NCBI RefSeq assembly: GCF_000820515.1
Contig: NZ_JXDG01000082.1
Span: forward strand, 1-63,724
Length of the DNA: 63,724 bases
Source of the DNA: Pseudomonas batumici
GTDB lineage: Bacteria > Pseudomonadota > Gammaproteobacteria > Pseudomonadales > Pseudomonadaceae
Reading direction: 5' to 3'
Shown: piece after piece, positions 32,799 to 41,665 of the stretch
Layout: every line of letters begins with the position of its first letter
Position numbering within the stretch: the stretch's first letter is position 1
The notes under the pieces: generated by a model
What the model was told of the DNA's origin: nothing
Databases searched by the model: none
The model's input: only the letters and a program-made list of their open reading frames with translations
Made by a program: the position numbers and the translations under genes

Positions 32799-34082
32799 AT
32801 GAGCAAGACCAACGCATCCCTGATGAAACGCCGCGAAGCCGCTGTACCCCGCGGTGTCGGCCAGATCCACCCGATTTTCGCCGAGTCGGCGAAGAACGCC
32901 ACTGTGACCGACGTCGAAGGCCGCGAGTTCATCGACTTCGCCGGCGGTATCGCCGTGCTGAACACCGGCCACGTGCACCCGAAAATCATCGCCGCCGTGA
33001 CCGAACAGCTGAACAAGCTGACCCACACCTGCTTCCAGGTCCTGGCCTACGAACCCTACGTAGAGCTGTGCGAGAAAGTGAACGCCAAGGTGCCGGGTGA
33101 TTTCGCCAAGAAAACCCTGCTGGTCACCACCGGTTCGGAAGCTGTGGAAAACGCCGTGAAAATCGCCCGTGCCGCTACTGGCCGTGCCGGCGTGATCGCC
33201 TTCACCGGCGCCTACCACGGTCGCACCATGATGACCCTGGGCCTGACCGGTAAAGTCGTGCCTTACTCGGCCGGCATGGGCCTGATGCCTGGCGGCATCT
33301 TCCGCGCGCTGTACCCGAACGAACTGCACGGCGTGAGCATCGACGACTCCATCGCCAGCATCGAGCGCATCTTCAAGAACGATGCCGAGCCACGTGATAT
33401 CGCCGCGATCATCATCGAGCCGGTCCAGGGCGAAGGCGGTTTCTACGTCGCGCCAAAAGAATTCATGAAGCGCCTGCGTGCCCTGTGCGACCAGCACGGC
33501 ATCCTGCTGATCGCCGACGAAGTGCAGACCGGCGCCGGTCGTACCGGTACCTTCTTCGCCATGGAACAGATGGGCGTTGCCGCCGACCTGACCACCTTCG
33601 CCAAATCCATCGCCGGCGGCTTCCCGCTGGCCGGTGTCTGCGGCAAGGCCGAATACATGGACGCCATCGCCCCAGGCGGCCTGGGCGGCACCTACGCCGG
33701 TAGCCCGATTGCTTGCGCCGCGGCCCTGGCCGTGATGGAAGTGTTCGAGGAAGAGCACCTGCTGGATCGCTGCAAAGCGGTCGGCGAGCGCCTGGTGACC
33801 GGCCTGAAGCGGATTCAGGCCAAGCACCCGGCAGTGATCGGTGAAGTGCGTGCCCTGGGCGCGATGATCGCCGTGGAACTGTTCGAAGGCGGCGACAGCC
33901 ACAAGCCGAACGCGGCCGCCGTGGCCCAGGTCGTGGCCAAGGCCCGTGACAAGGGGCTGATCCTGCTGTCCTGCGGCACCTACGGCAACGTGTTGCGCGT
34001 ACTGGTCCCGCTGACCTCGCCGGACGAGCAACTGGACAAGGGCCTGGCAATCATCGAAGAGTGCTTCGCCGAGCTCGCCTGA
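32799..34082 (+). CDS. gabT: 4-aminobutyrate aminotransferase
   Basis: 427 residues, class III PLP aminotransferase. The start MSKTNASLMKRREAAVPRGV is typical of GabT. PLP-site motifs are TTGSEAVENAVKIAR, FTGAYHGRT, ADEVQTGAGRTG and the Schiff-base Lys in TFAKSIAGG (Lys269). It converts GABA and 2-oxoglutarate to succinate semialdehyde and glutamate, feeding GabD. It lies 174 bases after gabD on the same strand; ATG 32799 has GAGG upstream. A clean terminator follows. Confidence 0.95.
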   Translation: MSKTNASLMKRREAAVPRGVGQIHPIFAESAKNATVTDVEGREFIDFAGGIAVLNTGHVHPKIIAAVTEQLNKLTHTCFQVLAYEPYVELCEKVNAKVPGDFAKKTLLVTTGSEAVENAVKIARAATGRAGVIAFTGAYHGRTMMTLGLTGKVVPYSAGMGLMPGGIFRALYPNELHGVSIDDSIASIERIFKNDAEPRDIAAIIIEPVQGEGGFYVAPKEFMKRLRALCDQHGILLIADEVQTGAGRTGTFFAMEQMGVAADLTTFAKSIAGGFPLAGVCGKAEYMDAIAPGGLGGTYAGSPIACAAALAVMEVFEEEHLLDRCKAVGERLVTGLKRIQAKHPAVIGEVRALGAMIAVELFEGGDSHKPNAAAVAQVVAKARDKGLILLSCGTYGNVLRVLVPLTSPDEQLDKGLAIIEECFAELA

Positions 34083-34105
34083 GTTGTGACGTGATCAACA
34101 AAAGG

Positions 34106-34128
34106 ACCCGCTTCGGCGGGTTTTTTTG
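34106..34128 (+). terminator. Intrinsic terminator of gabT
   Basis: Stem ACCCGC/GCGGGT with a TTCG loop followed by seven T, 24 bases after the gabT stop. Confidence 0.95.
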
Positions 34129-34214
34129 TTTTCTGGCGTCGCAATAGTGGCTTTTGGCTGTATCTGCCCGCGCGCATTGACTAAGGTATCAGGACTGCCC
34201 TCGGAGAGTGCTTG

Positions 34215-35426
34215 ATGACTGCTGTGGATTTACCTGCTGCACCCCGTGTATTGATTGCCGAGGCGGACCCTTGGCCACGGGATTTGCTGAAGCAGGTGCT
34301 GTTGAGCGTGCGTTGCGATGCACAACTGGAAATCTGTGCCGATGGCCACGAGGCGCTGGAGCTGCTTAACGAGCAAGCGTTCGACCTGGTGATCGCGGAC
34401 TGGGAGCTGCCGGGTGTCGACGGCCTGAGCCTGCTGCGCGGCTTGCGCCAGAAGAAACGCAATCCGCCGCTGCCGTTCATTCTGGTGGGTGCGCGCAACG
34501 ACGTGGCCAGCGTGCGGGAAATCCTGCCGCTGCACCCGACTGCCTACCTGACCAAGCCCCTGAGCATGGAAAGCCTGACCCAGCGCCTCCAGGATCTGCT
34601 GCTGGATGCCGGGCAGGCGGTCTCGTGCGAAGTTCCGGCGCTGGGGCCGGGCATGAGCCTGGAGAAGTTTCTCGAACACCGCCGCGGGGAGTCGGACGGT
34701 GCGCCGTTGATGGCGGACGTGCAGATGGCGGTCAATCGCAGCCTCAATCCCGGCGACCTCGACCTGAAGGCGCTGGAGCAGGATGTTCGCACCGACCCGC
34801 AAATCACTGCGGTGTTGATCGCCGCCGCCAACAGTGCGGCGCAGCATCACGGCAGTGGGGTTCAGACCCTGGCCCAGGCGTTGCAACGGCTCGGTGTGGC
34901 GCAGAGCATGAACCTGATCCTCGGCCTGACCCTCAAGCGCAGCGCCCGGCTCAGCGACGCGGCCCTGGGCGACTACGCCGAGCGCTACTGGGACCTGTCG
35001 CTGCACACGGCCGAATACGGCTACTCCCTGGCACGCTTGCTGGATCTGGACCCGGAGCGTTGTTACTGCGCCGGGCTGTTGCATCGTCTGGGCGACCTGG
35101 CCTTGCTGCGTTGTCTGCAAGAGTGGCTGAGCGCGGGAGGTGAGCTGGATGACGAACTGATCGGCGAATCGCTCCATGCCCTGGGCGCGAGCTTCGGTTC
35201 GGCGCTGCGCACGCGCTGGCGCCTGCCGCTGGAGCTGCGGGAGCTGATTGCGGCGGTCTACCAGCTTGGTGGCGGGGTTTACTCACGCGAGGCCCTGGTG
35301 ATGAACCTGGCGGCGCAATTGGCGCGGCTGACACCCCATGAGGGCGTTGAGGACATCGCCAAGGGGCGCACGGCCCGCTTGCTGAAGGTCGGGTTGCCGG
35401 AGCTGGTGCGTTTGCGCAAGAACTGA
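34215..35426 (+). CDS. Response-regulator receiver plus HDOD-domain signalling protein
   Basis: 403 residues. The N-terminal receiver domain (about 12-125) has VLIAEADPW, the phospho-acceptor Asp in LVIADWELPG and Lys in AYLTKPLS. The C-terminal HDOD domain (about 165-350) has DPQITAVLIAAANSAA, LAQALQRLGVAQSMNLILGL and GLLHRLGDLALL. HDOD proteins act as signalling scaffolds without HD-GYP activity. Start ATG 34215; a TTG one codon earlier is in frame. No kinase is adjacent. It converges with the PAS-GGDEF gene. Confidence 0.88.
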   Translation: MTAVDLPAAPRVLIAEADPWPRDLLKQVLLSVRCDAQLEICADGHEALELLNEQAFDLVIADWELPGVDGLSLLRGLRQKKRNPPLPFILVGARNDVASVREILPLHPTAYLTKPLSMESLTQRLQDLLLDAGQAVSCEVPALGPGMSLEKFLEHRRGESDGAPLMADVQMAVNRSLNPGDLDLKALEQDVRTDPQITAVLIAAANSAAQHHGSGVQTLAQALQRLGVAQSMNLILGLTLKRSARLSDAALGDYAERYWDLSLHTAEYGYSLARLLDLDPERCYCAGLLHRLGDLALLRCLQEWLSAGGELDDELIGESLHALGASFGSALRTRWRLPLELRELIAAVYQLGGGVYSREALVMNLAAQLARLTPHEGVEDIAKGRTARLLKVGLPELVRLRKN

Positions 35427-35442
35427 CGCTCGCGCCGCCGTG

Positions 35443-36432
35443 CTACGCCAGCACGATCTGGTTCTTGCCCTGGCGCTTGGCCTGGTACATGGCGCTGTCC
35501 GCCCGGGCGAACAGCGGGTCGAGGGTTTCATCCTCCGGCGTCACCCCGGCCAGGCCCTGGCTGACGGTGACGCCAAAGCCCTTGCCATCATGGCTGAAGC
35601 TCAGGCGCTGGATTTCCCGTTGCAAACGTTCGGCGATCTGCCGGGCCATTTCCGGTGTGCAACCGGGCAGCAGGGCGGCGAATTCTTCACCGCCGATGCG
35701 CCCGAACAAATCCCCGACCCGCAACGCTCCGCGCCCGGTTTCAGCGATCCGTTGCAACACCAGGTCGCCTTCGGGGTGACCGTAGGTGTCATTGATCAGC
35801 TTGAAGTCATCGATGTCCAGCAGCAGGAACGCCAGGGGCGAGTCTTCCAGCCGTGCCTCTTCGAAGGCCCGCTGGGCGCTGTCGAAGAAGTGCCGGCGGT
35901 TGCTGCTGCCGGTCAGCACATCGGTGCTGGCCAGGCGCTGCAACTCATCCTCCAGCGCTTTCTTCTCGGTGATGTCCTCGGCCATGCCGACCACGATCAG
36001 CCGCTGTCCCGGTTCGGCGTGGCGACTGATGAAGCACTTGTCGCTGAGCCAGCGCAGCTGCCCGTCGGCACTGATGATGCGGTACTCGCGGTCTTCCACC
36101 GCCCCCGTTTCCAGCACCTGGGCCAGGCTGCGTTCGGCATAGTCGAGGTCGTCGGGGTAGATGCTGTTGCGCCATTCGTTGTAGTCGGCCAGCAGCAGGC
36201 CGGCCGAGCGGCCGAAGATCCGCTCGTAGGCGGGGCTGACGTAGAGCATCTGCCGGGTGTTCCAGTCGAGGGCCCAGAGCACCGCATTGACGCTGACCAG
36301 CAGGGAACTGAAGAGCTGTTCGCGTTCGCTCAGGCGCGCGACTTCACCTTGTGCGTGCATCAAGGCCAACAGGGTTTCAGCGGCTTCAGGCCACTGGTGA
36401 AGGGAAGGCGGTTTCGGGTTCTTGTTGACCAT
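35443..36432 (-). CDS. PAS-GGDEF diguanylate cyclase
   Basis: 329 residues. A PAS domain (about 40-165, SPAYERIFGRSAGLLLADYN) with a PAC tail (VVGMAEDITEKKALEDEL) leads into a GGDEF domain. The active site GGEEF is intact, and an inhibitory-site RVGD lies five residues before it, so c-di-GMP synthesis with product inhibition is expected. There are no membrane helices, so it is cytoplasmic. Start ATG 36432 (MVNKNPKPPSL) is chosen; GTG 36447 is possible. It ends just after the HDOD gene (convergent) and lies downstream of desA on the same strand. Confidence 0.9.
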   Translation of the reverse strand: MVNKNPKPPSLHQWPEAAETLLALMHAQGEVARLSEREQLFSSLLVSVNAVLWALDWNTRQMLYVSPAYERIFGRSAGLLLADYNEWRNSIYPDDLDYAERSLAQVLETGAVEDREYRIISADGQLRWLSDKCFISRHAEPGQRLIVVGMAEDITEKKALEDELQRLASTDVLTGSSNRRHFFDSAQRAFEEARLEDSPLAFLLLDIDDFKLINDTYGHPEGDLVLQRIAETGRGALRVGDLFGRIGGEEFAALLPGCTPEMARQIAERLQREIQRLSFSHDGKGFGVTVSQGLAGVTPEDETLDPLFARADSAMYQAKRQGKNQIVLA

Positions 36433-36541
36433 CGGCACTGATCTCACAGGGCGTGCCGTACGTTATGGAGCAACGGCCACGCTACAGCCCGCCGGGACGG
36501 CGACGTGCAGTTTGAGATAGGGGCGGGGCCGCTAAGTTCCC

Positions 36542-36573
36542 GATCGGCACGCCCTGGAAGGGGCGCGCCGATC
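36542..36573. other. Hairpin after desA
   Basis: The arms GATCGGC and GCCGATC extend inward through CGCCC/GGGCG with a 1-base mismatch. It sits 8 bases beyond the desA stop on the minus strand. No T-run follows, so termination is uncertain. Confidence 0.5.
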
Positions 36574-36580
36574 AACGGCA

Positions 36581-37807
36581 TCAAGCGACGGTAGGACGCA
36601 GCGAGTAGGTTTTCAGCTGGTTGGCGAAGTCGCGCAACGACTGGATGCCGCTGGCTTCGGCCTCGTGGACCCAATCCTTGATCGCGGCGAGCATGTCGTG
36701 GCCATTTGAGCTGGTCTTGACCCAGATCTGTTGCAGGGCCAGGCGTTTCTCGTAAATTACCTTGAGTGCCTGGCTGTGGGCCAACATGGTTTCGATGCGG
36801 TCCTGGTGTTTCTCGCTGAGCAGGCTGGTTTCCCGCGACAGCAGGCGCTTGGCGCGATGGAACTGATGGCGGACCGAATGATCGACCTTGGCCAGCTCCT
36901 GTTTCACCAGCGGCGCGATCACCAGCTTGCGGTACTGGGCCATGATCTGGAAACGGTTGTTGAGGATCGCCATGGCCGTGTCCATGTCCAGGTGGCCCTT
37001 GCCTTCGACCCGGTGGGCGATGGGCGCCACGCGTTGCACCTTGGCCAGGCGCAGGAAGCTGAAGACCTGGATCCAGGCCCAACCCAGGTCGAACTCCCAC
37101 TTCTTGACCGACAGCTTGGCCGAATTGGGGTAGGTATGGTGGTTGTTGTGCAGCTCTTCGCCGCCGATCAGGATGCCCCAGGGCAGCAGGTTGGTGGCGG
37201 CGTCACGGCATTCGAAGTTGCGATAGCCGACCGCGTGGCCCAGGCCGTTGATCACGCCGGCGGCCCAGAACGGAATCCACATCATCTGGACGGCCCAGAC
37301 GGTGATGCCGATGGCGCCGAACAGCAGCAGATCGATCACCGCCATGAGGGCGACGCCGAGCAGTTTGTAACGCGAGTAGAGGTTGCGTTCGAGCCAGTCG
37401 TCCGGGCAGTTCTTGCCGTAGATGCGCAGGGTCTCGGGGTTGCCGGCCTCGGCCCGGTACAACTCGGCGCCGGTGCGCAGGACGGTGGACAGGCCGAGGA
37501 TCACCGGGCTGTGGGGGTCGTCGACGGTTTCACATTTTGCGTGATGTTTACGGTGGATAGCCGTCCACTCGCGCGTATTCTGTGCCGTGGTCAGCCACAG
37601 CCAGAAGCGGAAAAAATGTTTCAGGCCGCCGTTGAGCTCCAGGGAGCGATGGGCCGAATAGCGGTGCAGATAGACCGTGACGCCGACAATGGTCACGTGG
37701 GTCATCAACAGGGTGACCGCCACCACTTGCCAGGCTGACAGGTCAAGAAAACCGTTGTACCACATAGGCTGTATGGCCCTCGATAAAGTAAAGAACAGCG
37801 AGTGCAT
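36581..37807 (-). CDS. desA: Membrane delta-9 fatty-acid desaturase
   Basis: 408 residues. Three histidine boxes bind the di-iron centre: HRYSAH (48-53), HRKHH (85-89) and HNNHH (about 230). Membrane helices lie around 25-50, 60-75, 155-180 and 185-205. This is the acyl-lipid/acyl-CoA desaturase plan. The context beside a PAS-GGDEF-EAL gene matches the P. aeruginosa desA locus as I remember it. It inserts a double bond at carbon 9 of membrane fatty acids. Start ATG 37807 (MHSLFFTL); GTG 37822 is an alternative. A C-terminal charged extension of ~130 residues follows the desaturase core. Confidence 0.85.
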   Translation of the reverse strand: MHSLFFTLSRAIQPMWYNGFLDLSAWQVVAVTLLMTHVTIVGVTVYLHRYSAHRSLELNGGLKHFFRFWLWLTTAQNTREWTAIHRKHHAKCETVDDPHSPVILGLSTVLRTGAELYRAEAGNPETLRIYGKNCPDDWLERNLYSRYKLLGVALMAVIDLLLFGAIGITVWAVQMMWIPFWAAGVINGLGHAVGYRNFECRDAATNLLPWGILIGGEELHNNHHTYPNSAKLSVKKWEFDLGWAWIQVFSFLRLAKVQRVAPIAHRVEGKGHLDMDTAMAILNNRFQIMAQYRKLVIAPLVKQELAKVDHSVRHQFHRAKRLLSRETSLLSEKHQDRIETMLAHSQALKVIYEKRLALQQIWVKTSSNGHDMLAAIKDWVHEAEASGIQSLRDFANQLKTYSLRPTVA

Positions 37808-37932
37808 TATCACCGAGCCCACAGAGAAAACCAGTCGCTGTTTCAGATAAGAGTGGCGGGATGTTTCTTACTCTATAATTCCGGCCAGTTTGTAGGGCAA
37901 TTTGGCGTTTCTAGAGGGAATTAGTACCGTTT

Positions 37933-39852
37933 ATGTCGATTTCAAATCGTAATGCTCTGAAGGTGGGCCTGTTGTACCTGCTGTTGTCGATCCTCTGGAT
38001 CCAGGTCAGCCAGCAGCTGTTGAGCAGCTTTTTCGATGACCCCGAGCAGTTGGAGCACTGGCAGATCGTTCGCGGCTACCTGTGGGTGAGCGTCAGTGCC
38101 GTGCTGATCTTCCTGATCCATGCGCGTTACCAGGGTTTCATCCATGCCGCCCAGGCGTTGAAGCCCAGGTCCGAGGATCGCGAGCGTTTGCGCCAGGCCG
38201 CCGCGGTGTTCGATTGCACCCGCGAGGGGGTGCTGGTCACGGACAAGGAGGGCTTGATCGTCCACGTCAACCGCGCCTTTGTCGCCATTACCGGTTATCA
38301 GGAAGCCGAGGTGCTGGGGGAGCGGCCGAACCTGTTCAAGTCCGGTCGGCATTCGGCGGAGTTCTACCAGAAGGTCTATCAGGCGCTGGAGGCCACGGGC
38401 GAGTGGAGCGGCGAGATCTGGAACCGGCGCAAGAGCGGCGAAATCTACCCGCAATGGCAGACGATCCGGGCGATCCGCGACGACCATGGGCAACTCAGCC
38501 AGTATGTCGCGGTGTTTTCCGATATCAGCGCGATCAAGGACTCGCAGCACGAGTTGGCGCAGCTGGCGAACTACGACCCCCTGACCGGCCTGCCCAATCG
38601 CCTGCTGTTCACCGACCGCGCCACCCAGGCGTTGGCCTCGGCGCAGGTGCACAAGCGCGGTTGCGCCTTGCTGCTGATCGACCTGGATCACTTCAAGATC
38701 ATCAACGACAGCCTCGGTCACAACATTGGCGACCAATTGCTCAAGGCGGTAGGCGAGCGCCTGCAACACCTCTTCGGCAGCGGTATCAGCCTGGCCCGCC
38801 TGGGCGGTGACGAGTTCGCCGTGCTGGCGGAGAACTGCCCACAGGTGGTGCAGGCGGCAGCCCTGGCGCAGCGGGTGATCGAGGGCTTGAAGGAACCGTT
38901 CCTGCTCGACGGGCATCAATTGTTCATCAGCGCCAGTATCGGCATCAGCCTGTTCCCCAGCGACTCGCTGAATGCCGAGCAACTGCTGCGCAATGCCGAC
39001 TCCGCCTTGTTCAAGGCCAAGAGCGCGGGTCGCGAAGGCTATGCCTTGTACACCGAGGAACTGACCGCCCACGCCCAGCACCGGGTGGAAATGGCCGGCG
39101 AGTTGCGCCGGGCGCTGGAGCAGGACGAGCTGCGGGTGTATTACCAGCCGGTGCATGAATTGGGCAGCAGCCGGCTGATCGGGGTCGAGGCCCTGGTCCG
39201 TTGGGAGCATCCGCAGCGCGGGCTGGTGTCGCCTGGCGAGTTCATTCCGATTGCCGAGCGCACCGGGCTGATCGCCGAGATCGATGCCTGGGTCATGGAG
39301 CAGTCCTGCCGGCAGATGTGCCAGTGGTTGCGGGAGGGGGTGGTGTTGTCCTTTATCGCGGTGAACGTCTCCAGCCGCCTGTTTGCCCGTCGCGAGCTGT
39401 ACCAGCAGGTGGCGAAGGTGCTGGACGACACTGGCCTGGACCCGGCGCTGCTTGAGCTGGAGGTGACCGAAAGCGCGGTGATGGACGATCCGGAGGTGGC
39501 GTTGGAGCAGTTGCATCGCCTGCGCGAGTTGGGCGTGAGCCTGGCGATCGACGATTTTGGCACCGGTTATTCCTCACTGTTGCGGCTCAAGCGGTTGCCG
39601 GTGCAGAAACTCAAGATCGACCAGGGTTTCGTCGCCGGCTTGCCGTGGGACGAAGACGATGCGGCGATTGTCCGGGTGGTCATCGCCCTGGCGCAAAGCA
39701 TGGGCATGCAGGTGCAGGCCGAGGGCATCGAACAGGCCGAGCAGGCGCGGTTCCTGCTCGATCAGTCCTGTGATCTGGGGCAGGGCTACTGGTTCGGGCG
39801 GCCGATGCCGGCGCAGAAGCTCGATTGGCAGTGTGCGCCGGTGATTGCGTGA
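37933..39852 (+). CDS. Membrane PAS-GGDEF-EAL c-di-GMP signalling protein
   Basis: 639 residues. Two N-terminal helices (about 11-30 and 46-64) precede a PAS domain (about 88-200, GYQEAEVLGERPN), a GGDEF domain with intact LGGDEF near 292, and an EAL domain starting EALVRWEHP near 418 with VTESAVMDD and IDDFGTGYSSL. Both catalytic sites look complete, so phosphodiesterase activity is likely and the GGDEF may be regulatory. It is divergent from desA, sharing the 125-base region 37808-37932. It resembles P. aeruginosa PA0285 by domain order and neighbourhood. Confidence 0.9.
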   Translation: MSISNRNALKVGLLYLLLSILWIQVSQQLLSSFFDDPEQLEHWQIVRGYLWVSVSAVLIFLIHARYQGFIHAAQALKPRSEDRERLRQAAAVFDCTREGVLVTDKEGLIVHVNRAFVAITGYQEAEVLGERPNLFKSGRHSAEFYQKVYQALEATGEWSGEIWNRRKSGEIYPQWQTIRAIRDDHGQLSQYVAVFSDISAIKDSQHELAQLANYDPLTGLPNRLLFTDRATQALASAQVHKRGCALLLIDLDHFKIINDSLGHNIGDQLLKAVGERLQHLFGSGISLARLGGDEFAVLAENCPQVVQAAALAQRVIEGLKEPFLLDGHQLFISASIGISLFPSDSLNAEQLLRNADSALFKAKSAGREGYALYTEELTAHAQHRVEMAGELRRALEQDELRVYYQPVHELGSSRLIGVEALVRWEHPQRGLVSPGEFIPIAERTGLIAEIDAWVMEQSCRQMCQWLREGVVLSFIAVNVSSRLFARRELYQQVAKVLDDTGLDPALLELEVTESAVMDDPEVALEQLHRLRELGVSLAIDDFGTGYSSLLRLKRLPVQKLKIDQGFVAGLPWDEDDAAIVRVVIALAQSMGMQVQAEGIEQAEQARFLLDQSCDLGQGYWFGRPMPAQKLDWQCAPVIA

Positions 39853-39905
39853 CTATCTGAGCCTTGCGGCGCCTATCCGGACGCTATCGCCACGGTGCGG
39901 CGTCC

Positions 39906-39996
39906 CGACAAGCCGGCTCCCACACGGGATTTGTGCCATACGCAAGTCCCGTGTTCGACACGATCTCCTGTAGGAGCCGGCTTGCCGGCGATCCGA
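39906..39996. repeat. REP doublet
   Basis: One core (GACAAGCCGGCTCCCAC, from 39906) and an opposed core (TGTAGGAGCCGGCTTGCCGG, from ~39970) are separated by ~45 bases. Confidence 0.8.
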
Positions 39997-40029
39997 CGCG
40001 CAGCGGCGGCCATCCTTCACATTCCCCAT

Positions 40030-40082
40030 AACGAAAATTTGGTTATATTAAAATTCTTAAATAGTATTTTTAAGAATAACAT
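40030..40082 (+). promoter_or_regulatory. AT-rich CysB-type control region of oscA/sbp
   Basis: A strongly AT-rich island in GC-rich DNA contains GGTTATATTAAAATTC and an inverted repeat ATTCTTAAA/TTTAAGAAT (40053-40061 with 40069-40077). CysB boxes in pseudomonads are of this kind, and the next genes are sulfur-starvation genes. The CysB assignment is inference. Confidence 0.5.
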
Positions 40083-40156
40083 GGCCTGTCTAAGATTGCC
40101 TCACGCCACAAGCAGTGCCCCACTGCCGGGGCCACTCTCATTTCAGGAGCACGACC

Positions 40157-40339
40157 ATGAGCGCATCTCTGCGTAGCGTTGACGGCCAGGACGAAGCAAC
40201 CATTCTGCGTGAGATCCAGAGCGCCTTGCGCGATCTGCGTTTCGGCGCCGTCGAGATCACGGTGCACAACGCTCAAGTGGTCCAGATCGAACGCAAGGAA
40301 AAATTCCGCCTGCAAAACCCGGGCAGCAAACCCAGCTGA
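40157..40339 (+). CDS. oscA: OscA-like sulfur-starvation protein (DUF2292)
   Basis: 60 residues, of which EATILREIQSALRDLRFGAV and EITVHNAQVVQIERKEKFRL form the DUF2292/YezD fold. In Pseudomonas this small gene just before the sulfate-binding protein gene is known as oscA, needed for growth on organic sulfur. Start ATG 40157 has CAGGAGC upstream. It lies 155 bases before sbp, probably in the same sulfur-starvation regulon. Confidence 0.85.
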   Translation: MSASLRSVDGQDEATILREIQSALRDLRFGAVEITVHNAQVVQIERKEKFRLQNPGSKPS

Positions 40340-40494
40340 CCCCTGCGTCTTCCTCTGTTCAAGCAGAGGCCCGACGGGTCACCTGCGGGCGTCATCCATG
40401 ACCCCCAGCCAGAACCAGAGCGTTCGCGCCCGAATGCGGGCCTGAAACGCCATAAGAAAAAAGCCGATACACCAGAATTTTCGGGAGCTTCACC

Positions 40495-41505
40495 ATGTCG
40501 TCGATTCGCCGTTACGCCCTGGCCGCGCTCGCCAGTGCCGTGTTTGCCGGTTCCGCGGTTGCCAAGGATTACGAACTGCTCAACGTGTCCTACGACCCGA
40601 CCCGTGAGCTGTACCAGGACTACAACGCCGAATTCACCAGCTTCTGGAAGCAGGCCCACCCCGGCGACAACGTGAAGATCCAGCAATCCCATGGCGGTTC
40701 GGGCAAGCAAGGCCGCGCCGTGATCGACGGCCTGCGCGCCGACGTGGTGACCCTGGCCCTGGCCGGCGACATCGACGAAATCGCCAAGCTGGGCAAGACC
40801 CTGCCCGAGGACTGGCAAAAACGCCTGCCGGACGCCAGCACGCCCTACACCTCGACCATCGTGTTCCTGGTGCGCAAGGGCAACCCCAAGGGCATCAAGG
40901 ACTGGGGCGACCTGATCAAGAAAGACGTCTCGGTGATCACTCCGAACCCGAAAACCAGCGGCGGCGCGCGCTGGAACTTCCTCGCCGCCTGGGCCTACGG
41001 CCTGAAGGCCGGCGGCAGCGAAGCCAAGGCCCAGGAATACGTGAAAGAGCTGTTCAAGCACGTGCCGGTCCTCGACACCGGTGCTCGCGGCTCGACCATC
41101 ACCTTCGTCAACAACGGCCAGGGCGACGTGCTGCTGGCCTGGGAAAACGAGGCTTTCCTGGCCTTGAAGGAAGACGGCGGCGCCAACAAGTTCGATATCG
41201 TTGTGCCGTCCCTGTCGATCCTCGCCGAGCCGCCAGTGGCCGTGGTCGACAAGAATGCCGAGAAAAAGGGCAACAGCGAAATCGCCGAGGCTTACCTCAA
41301 GCACCTGTACAGTCCGGCCGGCCAGGAAATCGCGGCGAAGAACTTCTACCGTCCGCGTGACGAGAAGGTTGCCGCCCAGTACGCCAAGCAGTTCCCGAAA
41401 CTGGACCTGGTGACCATCGACAAGAACTTCGGCGGCTGGAAATCGGCGCAACCGAAATTCTTCAAGGACGGTGGCGTGTTCGACCAGATCTACCAGGCCC
41501 AGTAG
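40495..41505 (+). CDS. sbp: Periplasmic sulfate-binding protein
   Basis: 336 residues with a signal peptide ending AGSAVA-KDYELL. The sulfate-binding-protein signatures are NVSYDPTRELY, the sulfate-contacting QSHGGSGKQGRAV segment, DVVTLALAGDID and NPKTSGGARWNFLAAW. It delivers sulfate or thiosulfate to the CysTWA importer encoded downstream. The TAG stop lies inside a REP element. It is listed as sbp; cysP is the alternative name for the thiosulfate-preferring paralogue. Confidence 0.93.
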   Translation: MSSIRRYALAALASAVFAGSAVAKDYELLNVSYDPTRELYQDYNAEFTSFWKQAHPGDNVKIQQSHGGSGKQGRAVIDGLRADVVTLALAGDIDEIAKLGKTLPEDWQKRLPDASTPYTSTIVFLVRKGNPKGIKDWGDLIKKDVSVITPNPKTSGGARWNFLAAWAYGLKAGGSEAKAQEYVKELFKHVPVLDTGARGSTITFVNNGQGDVLLAWENEAFLALKEDGGANKFDIVVPSLSILAEPPVAVVDKNAEKKGNSEIAEAYLKHLYSPAGQEIAAKNFYRPRDEKVAAQYAKQFPKLDLVTIDKNFGGWKSAQPKFFKDGGVFDQIYQAQ

Positions 41506-41600
41506 GAGCGAGCTTGCTCGCGAAGAACGTCAACGATAACGCGTATATTCTGGATGAACGCGGTGCCCTTGAGATCTTCGCGAGCAAGCTCGCTCCTACA
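41503..41600. repeat. REP doublet overlapping the sbp stop codon
   Basis: TAGGAGCGAGCTTGCTCGCG begins at the sbp stop codon, and its inverse CGCGAGCAAGCTCGCTCCTA ends at ~41599. The pair is ~50 bases apart and sits between sbp and cysT. Confidence 0.85.
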
Positions 41601-41665
41601 GTGGCCACGAGAGCCCGCATTCATTTGCGGGTTTTGCATGTCCGTTCCGCTAACCAAGGACTTCT

